Source of the DNA: Bradyrhizobium sp. ISRA430
Lineage (GTDB): Bacteria > Pseudomonadota > Alphaproteobacteria > Rhizobiales > Xanthobacteraceae
Assembly: GCF_029909975.1 (NCBI RefSeq)
Contig: NZ_CP094516.1
Span: 4,402,001-4,466,000 of the forward strand
Reading direction: 5' to 3'
Length of the DNA: 64,000 bases
Of the stretch, positions 9,636 to 18,634 are shown piece after piece (the stretch's first letter is position 1; the number at the start of each line of letters is the position of its first letter). A model generated the notes under the pieces. The model had not been told where the DNA came from. It searched no databases and was given only the letters and a program-made list of their open reading frames with translations. The translations under genes and the position numbers were made by a program.

Positions 9636-10751
9636 ATGGCGACTTTCACCCCGCATCAGGATGCCGCGCTAAAAGCCGTTGGCGATTGGCTCAAGGCCAA
9701 GCCCGGCCGAGGCGGCACGCCGCCGATCTTCCGCCTGTTCGGCTTTGCCGGCACCGGCAAGACCACGCTGGCGCGGCACATTGCCGACGGCGTCGACGGC
9801 GAGGTGAAGTTCGCCGCCTTCACCGGCAAGGCCGCGCTGGTCATGCGCAACAAGGGCTGCGACAACGCCTCGACCATTCACTCGCTGATCTACCGCGCCC
9901 GCGAATCCGGCGAAGAGCAGCCGAGCTTCGAACTCTGGGACGACGCGCCCGCATCCAAGGCCAAGCTGATCGTGATCGACGAATGCTCGATGGTCGATGC
10001 CGAGCTCGGGCGCGACCTGATGTCGTTCGACTGCCCGCTGCTGGTGTTAGGTGATCCCGCGCAGCTTCCACCGATCCAGGGCGGCGGCTTCTTCACCAAC
10101 ACCGAGCCCGACGCAATGCTGACCGAGGTGCACCGCCAGGCTCAGGACGATCCGATCGTGCGGATGTCAATGGACGTTCGCGAGGGCCGCGAGCTCGAAA
10201 TCGGCCGCCATGGCGAGAGCGAGGTGGTGTCGCGGAAAGAACTCGATCCCGACCGCGTCATGAGCGCCGACCAGATCCTGGTCGGCCGCAACAACACCCG
10301 CCGCGCCTACAACATGCGGGTGCGGCAGCGGCAGAACATCGAGGACCAGTTTCCCGTTGCCGGCGACAAGCTGGTGTGCCTGCGCAACAACCGCAAGAAG
10401 GGCTTGTTCAACGGCGGCCTGTGGCGCGTAAAGTCGCGCAATACCTCGCGCTCCAAATCGCGCATCCTCAGCATGCGGTTGTCGCCGGACGAAGACTTTG
10501 GACACAAGGTGACGAAGGTCTCCGTACGCGCCGACTGCTTCGAAGGCGGCATCGAGCAGATCGCCTGGGAGCAGCGCAAGCCCTATGACGAGTTCGACTA
10601 CGGCTACGTGCTGACCGTGCACAAGTCGCAGGGCTCGCAATGGGACGACGTCGTGCTGTTCGACGAGAGCTTTGCGTTTCAAGACAGCCGGGCGCGATGG
10701 CTGTACACGGGCATCACGCGCGCGGCGAAGCGGTTGAGCGTGGTGGTGTGA
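9636..10751 (+). CDS. RecD-like / UvrD-C ATP-dependent DNA helicase
   Basis: 371 residues. Walker A is FGFAGTGKTTLA (about residues 34-45), Walker B is LIVIDECSMVD, then LLVLGDPAQLPPI (motif III). The C-terminal UvrD-C-like part has VLTVHKSQGSQWDDVVLFDE and LYTGITRAAKRLSVVV (motifs V/VI). This is a single-gene RecD2-type 5'-3' superfamily 1B helicase without RecB or RecC beside it; a role in repair or replication is likely but the substrate is unknown. The start at MATFTPHQD matches the family N-terminus; a frame opens 21 codons earlier without a ribosome site. It follows napC by 100 bases but is probably an independent unit. Confidence 0.85.
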   Translation: MATFTPHQDAALKAVGDWLKAKPGRGGTPPIFRLFGFAGTGKTTLARHIADGVDGEVKFAAFTGKAALVMRNKGCDNASTIHSLIYRARESGEEQPSFELWDDAPASKAKLIVIDECSMVDAELGRDLMSFDCPLLVLGDPAQLPPIQGGGFFTNTEPDAMLTEVHRQAQDDPIVRMSMDVREGRELEIGRHGESEVVSRKELDPDRVMSADQILVGRNNTRRAYNMRVRQRQNIEDQFPVAGDKLVCLRNNRKKGLFNGGLWRVKSRNTSRSKSRILSMRLSPDEDFGHKVTKVSVRADCFEGGIEQIAWEQRKPYDEFDYGYVLTVHKSQGSQWDDVVLFDESFAFQDSRARWLYTGITRAAKRLSVVV

Positions 10752-10760
10752 CGCTGCCGT

Positions 10761-10845
10761 AGGGTGGGCAAAGGCGCGAAGCGCCGTGCCCACCGTCCAT
10801 CCAATGTGCCAACACATGGCGGGCACGCTTCGCTTTGCCCACCCT
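10761..10845. repeat. Intergenic inverted repeat in the 10752-11167 gap
   Basis: AGGGTGGGCAAAG at 10761-10773 pairs with CTTTGCCCACCCT at 10833-10845; inside is a second palindrome GGCGCGAAGCGCC. This is a dispersed Bradyrhizobium-type repeat. The rest of the 416-base gap up to msrA shows no gene; the msrA promoter should lie near its right end. Confidence 0.7.
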
Positions 10846-11167
10846 CCGGCTGCGGCGCTTGCGGCAAGGTCGCAGTCTCAAACTGGACAAGCGAAGCGCA
10901 GATCCAGGAACCATAACCAGGAGATTAGGTTTGGCGAAGACTCGGGGTTATCAGCTCGCGCCGCAACTTCTCCTGGGGTTATGGGCCTTCGCCGGGACGA
11001 CACCGGATGTGGGCTCCTATCCGGCCGATTTCACGGACTCGTGTCCGCACTGATGTAACAAGCGTCCGGCCTGCCCGTATCTTCGGTGATTGAAAACGCC
11101 GCCGGGCCGGCTGTTCGCCCGACGTCAACGGTCCTAGACTGTCAGACCTTCCGCAAGAGGATATGCC

Positions 11168-11872
11168 ATGCGCCGACCCGCACTCCTGTCCCTGCTCGCC
11201 GCCACCACCGCATTGACGCTGGCCTTTGCCATGCCGTCGAGGGCCGCGGAAGACGCGGTCGTGATCCCCGCCCCCACCGTGGATGCAACATCCGCGAGCG
11301 GCATCCAGACCGCCGTTGTCGCCGGCGGCTGCTTCTGGGGCGTGCAGGGCGTGTTCCAGCACACCGCGGGTGTCGTCAACGCCGTCTCCGGCTATGCCGG
11401 CGGCACCAAGGCGACCGCCGACTACCAGACCGTCTCGACCGGCACGACTGGGCACGCCGAGTCAGTCGAGATCAAGTACGACCCGAAGAAGATCTCCTAT
11501 GGCAAGATCCTCCAGATCTACTTCTCGGTGGTGCACGACCCGACCCAGCTCAACCGCCAGGGCCCCGATGTCGGCACGCAGTATCGCTCGGCGATCTTCA
11601 CGACCTCCGACGAGCAGAAGAAGGTCGCGGAGGCCTATATCGCCCAGCTCAACGACGCCAAGGTGTTCAGGAAACCGATCGTCACCAAGGTCGGCGCGCT
11701 GGAGGCGTTCTATCCGGCGGAAGCCTATCACCAGGACTATCTGACCCTGCACCCGCACCAGCCCTACATCGCCTATAACGACATCCCGAAGGTCGAGAAC
11801 CTGAAAAAGCTGTTCGCGGATAACTATATCGAGAAGCCGACGCTGGTGAATTCCAGCAAGGCCACCAACTGA
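11168..11872 (+). CDS. msrA: Peptide methionine sulfoxide reductase MsrA, exported
   Basis: 234 residues with a Sec signal peptide (hydrophobic residues 5-22, cleavage after SRA near 25). The catalytic motif is AGGCFWGVQGVF, and HDPTQLNRQGPDVGTQYRS is the conserved MsrA core. It reduces the S-epimer of methionine sulfoxide in proteins, here probably in the periplasm. GAGG lies upstream (CAAGAGGATATGCCATG). It is followed 30 bases later by msrB, most likely in one operon. Confidence 0.93.
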   Translation: MRRPALLSLLAATTALTLAFAMPSRAAEDAVVIPAPTVDATSASGIQTAVVAGGCFWGVQGVFQHTAGVVNAVSGYAGGTKATADYQTVSTGTTGHAESVEIKYDPKKISYGKILQIYFSVVHDPTQLNRQGPDVGTQYRSAIFTTSDEQKKVAEAYIAQLNDAKVFRKPIVTKVGALEAFYPAEAYHQDYLTLHPHQPYIAYNDIPKVENLKKLFADNYIEKPTLVNSSKATN

Positions 11873-11902
11873 TCGTCACTCACGTAAGTCAACGGGAGAG
11901 CC

Positions 11903-12322
11903 ATGCCCGACGCCAAGACGAAAGCCACAGAAGACAAGGTCATCAAGAGCGAGGAGCAGTGGCGGCGCGAATTGTCGCCGATGCAGTACGCCGTACTGCG
12001 CGAAAAGGCGACCGAGCGTCCCTTCTCGGGCGAATATGAGCACGAGCATCGTCCCGGCACCTACGTCTGCGCCGGCTGCGGCAACGTGCTGTTCGAATCC
12101 GATGCCAAGTTCGATTCCGGCTGCGGCTGGCCGAGCTTCACCCAGCCCGCGGTCGAGAGCCATATCGACGAGGAGCGGGATACGAGCCACGGGATGATCC
12201 GCACCGAAGTGCTGTGCTCCAAGTGCGCCGGCCATCTCGGCCACGTCTTCCCCGACGGTCCGGGACCGACGGGGCTGCGCTACTGCATCAACTCCGCGGC
12301 GCTGAAGCTCAAGCCGCGATGA
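11903..12322 (+). CDS. msrB: Peptide methionine sulfoxide reductase MsrB
   Basis: 139 residues, normal MsrB length. Zinc-binding pairs CAGCG and [12 protein letters not shown] are present, and the catalytic Cys is in RYCINSAAL near the end. [10 protein letters not shown] is a further MsrB signature. It reduces the R-epimer of methionine sulfoxide. The start has GGGAG seven bases upstream. Unlike the preceding MsrA it has no signal peptide, so the two products probably act in different compartments. Confidence 0.95.
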   Translation: MPDAKTKATEDKVIKSEEQWRRELSPMQYAVLREKATERPFSGEYEHEHRPGTYVCAGCGNVLFESDAKFDSGCGWPSFTQPAVESHIDEERDTSHGMIRTEVLCSKCAGHLGHVFPDGPGPTGLRYCINSAALKLKPR

Positions 12323-12434
12323 GGTCTCGCCCCGCCATTGGCGGTTCCGCGATGGAACCCGATGGCGGGATGTGCTTTTCTCTCCTGGCGGTGCGGCCGA
12401 TTAGCGCAGCCCGGCGGCCGCCAGGGAGGATGCC

Positions 12435-12599
12435 ATGACGCTTGGGACCATCCTGATCATCCTTGTGATCATCTATCTCGTCGGCGGCCTGTGGGGCCGG
12501 ATCGGCGGCTATGGCTATGGCATGGGCCATTCCGGCATGGGGATTGGCGGCCTCGTGCTGGTGGTGCTGGTCGTGCTGCTGCTTCTTGGCAAAATTTAA
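12435..12599 (+). CDS. Small DUF3309-type membrane protein
   Basis: 54 residues, MTLGTILIILVIIYLVGGLW, then a Gly/Tyr-rich turn (GYGYGMGHSGMG) and a second hydrophobic run ending LVVLLLLGKI. This two-helix layout with a glycine hinge is that of DUF3309, a family of unknown function common in alphaproteobacteria. AGGGAGG at 12423-12429 is a strong ribosome binding site six bases before the ATG. Confidence 0.8.
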   Translation: MTLGTILIILVIIYLVGGLWGRIGGYGYGMGHSGMGIGGLVLVVLVVLLLLGKI

Positions 12600-12813
12600 T
12601 CCAAGCAAGCCATTGATATTGTTATATTTATTTTGGATGCGGAGCTGGCATGCGCAGATTCATCATCTCCGTTCGCAGGGGTCGCAATTCTGTCAAATCG
12701 GCCTATATTAGAGAACGAGAATGACATGCACGGCGGGCTCGCCCGATTGCGGCCTTCGCCCTCTCAAACCCCACGCGCTTAAAGCCCCAGAGAAGATCAC
12801 GAGGTCTTTGACC

Positions 12814-13101
12814 ATGCGTCCAATGCGTCCGTTCAACTTCAACACCTCCGCCGAGCTGTTTCCTGCCGCGATCCGCAAGAAGAAGCGTGCAGGCTTCACC
12901 TATCGGCGCTTCGGCACCGCGGCGGAAGCCGTGCGCTTTGCGATCGAGGAGTTGCCGACGGATTCGTTGAACGGCGCCTATCTCCAGGTTGAGGAAGCCC
13001 GGTTCGACCAGAATGGCATCCGCTCGCTCTATGAGAGCGAGGCCTTCCCTCTGCCGCGCCGTCGCAAGTCGGCAGCAAACGCCGACGCCGACGCGGCGTA
13101 A
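12814..13101 (+). CDS. Conserved hypothetical protein, 95 residues
   Basis: Starts MRPMRPFNFNTSAELFP after GAGG (12801-12804). Basic middle (IRKKKRAGFTYRRF), then FGTAAEAVRFAIEELP and an acidic to basic end. No signal, no membrane segment; a small soluble, possibly nucleic-acid-binding protein. I do not recognise a named family. TATATT at 12704-12709 in the AT-rich region upstream could be a -10. A strong stem-loop terminator follows at 13131, which supports a real transcription unit. Confidence 0.65.
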   Translation: MRPMRPFNFNTSAELFPAAIRKKKRAGFTYRRFGTAAEAVRFAIEELPTDSLNGAYLQVEEARFDQNGIRSLYESEAFPLPRRRKSAANADADAA

Positions 13102-13130
13102 GTTTCTTCGCAAGCCTCCGATGTGCGCTC

Positions 13131-13165
13131 AAAGCGCGATGGCCGAAAGGTCGTCGCGCTTTTTG
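13131..13165. terminator. Bidirectional intrinsic terminator
   Basis: AAAGCGCGATGGCC and GGTCGTCGCGCTTTTT form a long stem around a GAAA loop, with a T run on the right and an A run on the left. It sits between a forward gene ending at 13101 and a reverse gene ending at 13177 and can serve both. Confidence 0.85.
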
Positions 13166-13176
13166 TGTTTTGAGCC

Positions 13177-13719
13177 TCACATCCGAGGCTGCTTGTCGAG
13201 CCAGCGGCGCAACAGGCGCACGTTGCGCATGTTGGCGCGGAACATGACGTCGAAGGCGTCGCCCGCGAACGGGACCATGCCGACCACGCCGTCGACCGCG
13301 ACATTGCCGAGCATGCGCGCGGTGATGTACCAGGGCGCGCCCAGCGCACGCGCCTCGCGCACCAGCCACAGCGAGATCGCGGTGGTGATGATATCGCCGA
13401 CAACGGGGATCAGCCCGATCAGGCCGTCGATGCCATAGCGGATGTTGGTGCCGGGCAGAATGAAGGCGATGTCGAGCAGCTTTGCGATCGCCTCGAGCCG
13501 CGCCAGCCGCTGCTCCCGCGTCAGATTGCCGAACGGGTTGGCTTGACCGAATTCGAAGCGAAACTCGCGAAAGCCCTGCTCCAGAGTTTCGGGCCGGATC
13601 TCATGCCCCTCCTCGTCGATGATCGGCCCGCGCGCCTCGGCGCCTGAGAAAGTCGCGCGCGAGGTGCGCCCCGGCCGGGGACCGCGCCTTACAAGACTAT
13701 CATCGTCGGACATGGTCAT
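13177..13719 (-). CDS. DUF4112 membrane protein
   Basis: 180 residues. After a variable N-terminus the DUF4112 core begins at LARLEAIAKLLDIAFILPG and continues IRYGIDGLIGLIPVVGDIIT, with a second related hydrophobic block VDGVVGMVPFAGDAFDVMF. The repeated G-x-(I/V)-P-(V/F)-x-G-D pattern is typical of the family, which has no known function and is likely integral to the membrane. ATGs at 13719 and 13713 are both possible starts. Confidence 0.85.
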   Translation of the reverse strand: MTMSDDDSLVRRGPRPGRTSRATFSGAEARGPIIDEEGHEIRPETLEQGFREFRFEFGQANPFGNLTREQRLARLEAIAKLLDIAFILPGTNIRYGIDGLIGLIPVVGDIITTAISLWLVREARALGAPWYITARMLGNVAVDGVVGMVPFAGDAFDVMFRANMRNVRLLRRWLDKQPRM

Positions 13720-13780
13720 CGCCTGATGGAAACGCGCTCGTGCGGCCAGGGTTGCGGCGGCGCGTCCAAGGGCCGCGCGC

Positions 13781-14209
13781 TCAGGTTGGCGCCGCCGCCG
13801 GCTGCGGCTCTTCGACGAATCTGTGCACGAGCCAGGACGACACCGCCGCCGGCACGAAGCCGACCAGGCCGTACAGGACGAACTGCACGGCGCCCGAGTC
13901 CGGTCCGCGCGAGCTGTAAGTCAGCGAGGCCAGGATGAAGGCGAACAGGCCGACCAGCAGAATGCGCAGCACCGGACCGATCCGCCTGACGTGGATCAGG
14001 ATGTCGTCCACCGCGCCGATCATCAGCGACGGCAGGAAGCCGAACAGGTAGCTGTATTGCAGGGTCTTGAAGAACACCACGAACAGCTTGCCGATCTCGC
14101 CGAGACTGGTCTGCGCCCAGTAGCCGGACTGATAGGTCGTCGTCAGCAAGAGCAGGAACCCGCCCAGGAACGGACCGACGAGCGCAAAGATCACATAGCG
14201 TTTCATCAA
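13781..14209 (-). CDS. Four-helix membrane protein (DUF5413-like)
   Basis: 142 residues, MMKRYVIFALVGPFLGGFLL at the start, and four predicted membrane segments (about 5-25, 45-65, 78-98, 105-128). It resembles the DUF5413 family of Bradyrhizobium proteins, an assignment from memory of the sequence style rather than from a search. A role is unknown. It reads in the same direction as the DUF4112 gene and starts about 490 bases upstream of it. Confidence 0.65.
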   Translation of the reverse strand: MMKRYVIFALVGPFLGGFLLLLTTTYQSGYWAQTSLGEIGKLFVVFFKTLQYSYLFGFLPSLMIGAVDDILIHVRRIGPVLRILLVGLFAFILASLTYSSRGPDSGAVQFVLYGLVGFVPAAVSSWLVHRFVEEPQPAAAPT

Positions 14210-14384
14210 ATACCCCTCACTCTGCGCACTTTATAACAGCGGGGCGGCGAACTTGGATAGCGGGGGTTGCAAGATGCGCCTCGCGCCCGCCGGCCCCGCA
14301 CTCCGGCAAGGGGGAACAACTGGCAAGCGGACGAGTTCTGACAGGACCTGAAATTCGCGCCTCCTGGCAGATTGGGACCCGCCG

Positions 14385-14627
14385 ATGCCCCGGAAACTCC
14401 TCCTGACGATGATTGCGATGATGGCCTCGAGCGGCTTGTCGAGCGCGCCGGCGCTCGCGCAAGGTCATGCCGGGACGCCGCAGGAGCAAAACGCCTGCTC
14501 GCGTGATGCCTCGCGTCTCTGCCGCAAGGACCTCGGCAATGACAATGCGGTGCAGAGCTGCCTGCAGGCCAACCGGAGCAGGCTGTCGAGGTCTTGCCGC
14601 AAGGTGTTCGAGAGCCACGGCATGTGA
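14385..14627 (+). CDS. Small secreted protein with a four-cysteine repeat
   Basis: 80 residues with a Sec signal peptide (cleavage after ALA, near residue 25). The mature part carries Cys at 38, 46, 59 and 71 in the pattern NACSRDASRLC ... SCLQANRSRLSRSC. This matches the general cysteine-rich repeat type (C-x7-C-x12-C-x11-C), likely two disulfides, in the periplasm. A protein with identical spacing is encoded at 15156-15431. Function unknown. Confidence 0.7.
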   Translation: MPRKLLLTMIAMMASSGLSSAPALAQGHAGTPQEQNACSRDASRLCRKDLGNDNAVQSCLQANRSRLSRSCRKVFESHGM

Positions 14628-14664
14628 GGATACGGCCCTCCCCCGAAGATCGGAGACTTCAGCC

Positions 14665-14895
14665 ATGCTGCGCGACGAAGAGCTTTCGATCCTGCGGGAC
14701 ATTAGTCAGTCCGTCGCCTTTGCCGACGATAGGCACGGCAAGATCGGACAATTGATCGCCGACGGCTATGTGATGAAGGACGGCGATCTGTTCGAGCTTA
14801 CCGCGAAGGGCGTTACTGCGATCGAAGAACACGCCGCGGCGCTCGCGGAGAACGAAGCGGAGCAAGCATCCGCGCCATCCTATCGCCTCGTCTGA
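14665..14895 (+). CDS. Hypothetical protein, 76 residues
   Basis: Starts MLRDEELSILRDISQSVAF at the ATG 14665, with CGGAG upstream. KIGQLIADGYVMKDGDLFEL and TAKGVTAIEEHA resemble a small winged-helix fold: a helix, a G-Y-V turn and a beta hairpin followed by T-x-K-G. That similarity is an impression, not a family match. It lies between the two small cysteine-repeat proteins, 37 bases after the first. Confidence 0.55.
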   Translation: MLRDEELSILRDISQSVAFADDRHGKIGQLIADGYVMKDGDLFELTAKGVTAIEEHAAALAENEAEQASAPSYRLV

Positions 14896-15155
14896 CGCCG
14901 CACGCCGCGTTCTGCGTGACGAACGCGCAACAATTGCGAATTCCTTTTCATCCGCCATTGCAGCTTCGTGACAATCGCGCATACTTCGCTCGGGCGGCGC
15001 AGCACTTTCGATTCGAACACCAGAAGTAATCGAGCGACCACATGCCAGGACAGGTTTCCCGGCGTGACGGCTGTGACGTGCGGCAGAGCAAACCGCGTGC
15101 GGCGCCCCAAAAACAAAGCAATCAACGCCTTGCGGAACTTGGGGACGCATCAGCC

Positions 15156-15431
15156 ATGACACGCTACCAATCGATTGCCACGCTCGTGGCCTTCGCCACC
15201 ACTGCCATCGCATTCCAGACCTCACCCGGTCTCGCCTTCTCACCCGAAGCGCAACAGATGTGTTCGGGCGATGCCATGCGGCTTTGTTCCAGCGAGATTC
15301 CCGACATCCCGCGGATCACCGCCTGCATGGTGAGGAACAAGGCGCATGTCAGCCCAGGCTGCCGCGCCGTGATGGACCGCGAGCACGCCGCCGCCGCGGC
15401 CGCACGCAAGCGGGAAGCCGCGGCGCAATAA
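15156..15431 (+). CDS. Small secreted protein with a four-cysteine repeat
   Basis: 91 residues with a signal peptide (hydrophobic 7-20, possible cleavage after GLA near 27). Cys at 36, 44, 57 and 69 have exactly the spacing of the protein at 14385-14627, with the shared pattern MCSGDAMRLC ... CMVRNKAHVSPGC. The end is a charged Ala/Arg-rich helix (AAAAAARKREAAA). Likely periplasmic and disulfide bonded; function unknown. It and the 14385 gene look like paralogues separated by one small gene. Confidence 0.68.
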   Translation: MTRYQSIATLVAFATTAIAFQTSPGLAFSPEAQQMCSGDAMRLCSSEIPDIPRITACMVRNKAHVSPGCRAVMDREHAAAAAARKREAAAQ

Positions 15432-15487
15432 GACCCGATCGATTTCGATTGGATCGCCGCTAACGAGGGTGGCTCGCCTTACCCTTA

Positions 15488-15645
15488 CCTCTCCCGTCGG
15501 GAGAGGTCGGATCGCATCGAAAGATGCGATCCGGGTGAGAGGTTGAGGTCTCACTGAGCGCTGCGGCCCCTCGCCCGGATTGCACTGGACGATGCTTCGC
15601 ATCGCCATGCGCGATCCGACCTCTCCCCCGCTGGGGAGAGGTGAA
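15488..15645. repeat. Intergenic palindrome cluster
   Basis: CCTCTCCCGTCGGGAGAGG at 15488-15506 is followed by GGATCGCATC-GAAA-GATGCGATCC and, on the right, by a related CCTCTCCCCCGCTGGGGAGAGG. It lies between convergent genes and could end transcription both ways. The same CTCTCCCC..GGGGAGAG motif recurs at 26009, 42953, 43074 and 53220. Confidence 0.7.
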
Positions 15646-15705
15646 GACCGACCTACGCTGCGGCTGAGATTTAATCCAACCACGCCTTGATTCAGGCGCG
15701 ACTTG

Positions 15706-17304
15706 CTACTCGCCCCATTGCGCGAACGCGTCGTTGAAGGCGCGCTCGCCCGGGGCGCCCTTCTCGATCGCGATGATGGCGCGGCGCTGGTTGGCATAGA
15801 CCAGCGGCACGTCGAACCAGGAGCGTTCCTTCAGGAGCTGGATGTTGCGCGTGCGGTCGGCATCGACATTGGAGAGGCCGACTAGGAAGAAGCCGTCGGT
15901 GACCTTGACCGCCAGCCCTGCGAGCGGGGTGCCGCGCGCCTGCTCGTTCGACTTCATCAGGATGCCGGGAACGTTGGAGACGCTGCCACCGGGGAAATCC
16001 TGCGGCAGGATGAAGGTCAGTTCCGCGGTGTGGCTCGCCGGCAGCGACGAATCGGTGTTGCGGCGGAACGACATCGTCATCTTGAACTTGCGATCGGGAA
16101 TTTCGATGTCGGCGCGCACGGCGACATCGGCCTTCTGGTTGCCGGACGCCTTGATCGGCTCGAGCCGCCACACCACCGAGCCGACATATTGCTTACCCTT
16201 GGGATCGGACGGATCCTCGTCATAGAGCACAACCTTCTGCGCCACCGGCGCGACCGGCTGGTCGCTCGCCGACGGCTGGCCGACGCGATCCGGGATCTTC
16301 GGCTTGCTCTGCGGCTGGGAGGTATCCTTCGGCGCCTCCACGACCTGGGTGGGCGACGACTTGAACAGCCCGCTCGCGATCTGGACCAGCGGCTTGCCCC
16401 AGAGGATGCCGGCGCCGACCAGGATCAGCACGATGCCGACGGCGATCGCGCTCTTGAACGGGAAGGCCGAGCGGGAGCGGACGCGCTTCTTGACGTCGCG
16501 ATCGGGCGCGACGCGCGAGCGCGACGACGGCGGCTGCGGCGCGTAGCGCTCGGCCTCCTCGAGCGATTCATCGTAGGAATAAGGCGCGTCCTGCTCGCCG
16601 GCGCGGTTCTCCAGGCTCGGTTCGAGCCGGTCGAATTCCGGCGAGGGCGAGGGCACGTTGGCGTAGGTGCGGCGCGCGGCACGGTTGGCCTGCGCGGCGG
16701 CGCCGCCGAGATCGTTGACATCAGCGGTGATGTCGCGGAAGCCGCGCACGCCCGGCGACTGCGGCGGCGGCGGCCCGGCTTCCGGCCCGCGGCGTGCGGC
16801 ACGGTCACGCGGAGCCTCCGGCATTGGCGACGGCGGACCCGGCTGGCGCGGCGCGTCGAAACGCGGGGCGCGCGCGTGACGCTGGGTGTCGCGGTCGTCC
16901 TGATCATCGCCGCCGAGTGGCGGGCGATCGTTGCGCGGCGGCGGCACCGCCGGACGGGCGCGCGGCGGGCCAGCCGGTGAAGCCGCGGGCGGATTGCCCT
17001 CGGCGGTGCGGGCACTGGCCCGGCGGAAGGCATCGCCGCTGCCGCCACGCCCACCGCTGGCGCCGCCAGGGCGGGACGCTTCGCGCGCGCGCTGGGCAGC
17101 CTCTGATTCGACCTTGCGCACGGCCTCTTCGAGCGACAGCCGTTCGCGGGTGATCTCCGATTCGGACAGCGGCGGCTGCACGCTGCGGAGCTGGGCGATC
17201 AAGGCCGTGCGCGCCCGCTCATAGAGCGCACGACGGCTTTCGCCGGGAGCGTTGGGGTCCAGGGCGGCAATAGCGCGGGCGATCAGCGGATAGTAATCAG
17301 CCAT
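15706..17304 (-). CDS. Conserved hypothetical protein with disordered middle and one membrane helix
   Basis: 532 residues. The N-terminus MADYYPLIARAIAALDPNAP is a predicted helical domain (to about 90) of charged heptad character. Residues 90-250 are Pro/Arg/Gly-rich and likely disordered. One hydrophobic helix lies near 288-306 (SAIAVGIVLILVGAGILWG), then a C-terminal domain (about 350-532) with KVVLYDEDPSDPKGKQYVGS. The topology suggests a cytoplasmic N-part and a periplasmic C-domain. It reads in the same direction as purA, ending its start codon 37 bases after the purA stop. I do not recognise a function. Confidence 0.75.
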   Translation of the reverse strand: MADYYPLIARAIAALDPNAPGESRRALYERARTALIAQLRSVQPPLSESEITRERLSLEEAVRKVESEAAQRAREASRPGGASGGRGGSGDAFRRASARTAEGNPPAASPAGPPRARPAVPPPRNDRPPLGGDDQDDRDTQRHARAPRFDAPRQPGPPSPMPEAPRDRAARRGPEAGPPPPQSPGVRGFRDITADVNDLGGAAAQANRAARRTYANVPSPSPEFDRLEPSLENRAGEQDAPYSYDESLEEAERYAPQPPSSRSRVAPDRDVKKRVRSRSAFPFKSAIAVGIVLILVGAGILWGKPLVQIASGLFKSSPTQVVEAPKDTSQPQSKPKIPDRVGQPSASDQPVAPVAQKVVLYDEDPSDPKGKQYVGSVVWRLEPIKASGNQKADVAVRADIEIPDRKFKMTMSFRRNTDSSLPASHTAELTFILPQDFPGGSVSNVPGILMKSNEQARGTPLAGLAVKVTDGFFLVGLSNVDADRTRNIQLLKERSWFDVPLVYANQRRAIIAIEKGAPGERAFNDAFAQWGE

Positions 17305-17341
17305 TTCAACTCAACTATACGCACGTCCCGGTAAGATATCG

Positions 17342-18634
17342 TTAAGCCTCAAACGGATTTTGCACCAGGATAGTATCTTCGCGTTCGGGGCTCGTGGAAA
17401 GCAGCGCGACCGGGCATCCCACCAATTCCTCGATCCGGCGGACATATTTAATGGCCTGGGCCGGCAGGTCCGCCCACGACCGTGCATTGGCGGTCGGCTC
17501 TTTCCAGCCTTCGATCGTCTCGTAGATCGGCTCGACCCGGGCCTGGGCGCCCTCGCCGGCCGGGAAATGGTCGATCTCCTTGCCGTCGAGGCGATAGCCG
17601 GTGCAGACCTCGATCGTGTCGAAGCCGTCCAGAATGTCGAGCTTGGTCAGCGCCAAACCGTTGATGCCGCAGGTGCGGACGGCCTGGCGGACCAGCACGG
17701 CGTCGAACCAGCCGCAACGGCGCGGACGGCCGGTATTGGTGCCGAACTCGCGGCCGCGCTCGCCGATCCTGCGGCCGGTCTCGTTGTCCTGCTCGGTCGG
17801 GAACGGGCCCTGGCCGACCCGGGTGGTGTAGGCCTTGCACAGACCCAGGACATAGCCGACCGCGCCGGGCCCGAGGCCGGCGCCGGTCGCGGCCTGCGCC
17901 GCCACCGTGTTGGACGAGGTCACGTAAGGATAGGTGCCGTGATCGACGTCGAGCAGGGCTCCCTGCGCCCCCTCGAACAGCATGCGCTTGCCCTCGCGCC
18001 GCTTGATGTCGAGCAGCCGCCACACCGTCTCGGCATAGGGCAGAAGCTGCGGCGCCAGCGCGCTGAGCTCGCGCAGGATCTCCTTGCCGTCGAACTCCGG
18101 CAGATTGAGGCCGCGGCGCAGCGCATTATGGTGCGCCAGCAGGCGGTCGATCTTGTGCGGGAGCGTGTCGAGGTCGGCGAGGTCCATCAGGCGGATGGCG
18201 CGGCGGCCGACCTTGTCCTCATAGGCGGGGCCGATGCCGCGGCGGGTGGTGCCGATCGCGGTGGCCACGTTGGCGGATTCGCGATGCGCGTCGAGCTCGC
18301 GGTGCAGCGGCAGGATCAGGGTCACGTTCTCGGCGATGCGCAGATTGTCCGGAGAGACCGCGACACCCTGGGCCCGGAGCTTGGTCACCTCGTCGAGGAA
18401 GGCCTGCGCGTCGAACACGACGCCGTTGCCGATCACCGACAGCTTGTGCTCGCGCAGCACGCCCGAGGGCAGCAGCGCGAGCTTGTAGGTCACGCCGTTG
18501 ATGACCAGCGTATGGCCGGCGTTATGGCCGCCCTGGAAGCGGACGACGATGTCGGCCTGCTCAGACAACCAATCGACGATCTTGCCTTTTCCTTCGTCGC
18601 CCCACTGGGCGCCGACGACGACAACATTGGCCAT
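17342..18634 (-). CDS. purA: Adenylosuccinate synthetase
   Basis: 430 residues, normal size. [20 protein letters not shown] carries the GDEGKGK P-loop, then [16 protein letters not shown] with the catalytic Asp/His region. [34 protein letters not shown] and the C-terminal NPFEA are all typical. PurA joins IMP and aspartate with GTP to adenylosuccinate, the first step from IMP to AMP, in the cytoplasm. The start is the ATG directly before ANVVVVG. Confidence 0.97.
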   Translation of the reverse strand: MANVVVVGAQWGDEGKGKIVDWLSEQADIVVRFQGGHNAGHTLVINGVTYKLALLPSGVLREHKLSVIGNGVVFDAQAFLDEVTKLRAQGVAVSPDNLRIAENVTLILPLHRELDAHRESANVATAIGTTRRGIGPAYEDKVGRRAIRLMDLADLDTLPHKIDRLLAHHNALRRGLNLPEFDGKEILRELSALAPQLLPYAETVWRLLDIKRREGKRMLFEGAQGALLDVDHGTYPYVTSSNTVAAQAATGAGLGPGAVGYVLGLCKAYTTRVGQGPFPTEQDNETGRRIGERGREFGTNTGRPRRCGWFDAVLVRQAVRTCGINGLALTKLDILDGFDTIEVCTGYRLDGKEIDHFPAGEGAQARVEPIYETIEGWKEPTANARSWADLPAQAIKYVRRIEELVGCPVALLSTSPEREDTILVQNPFEA

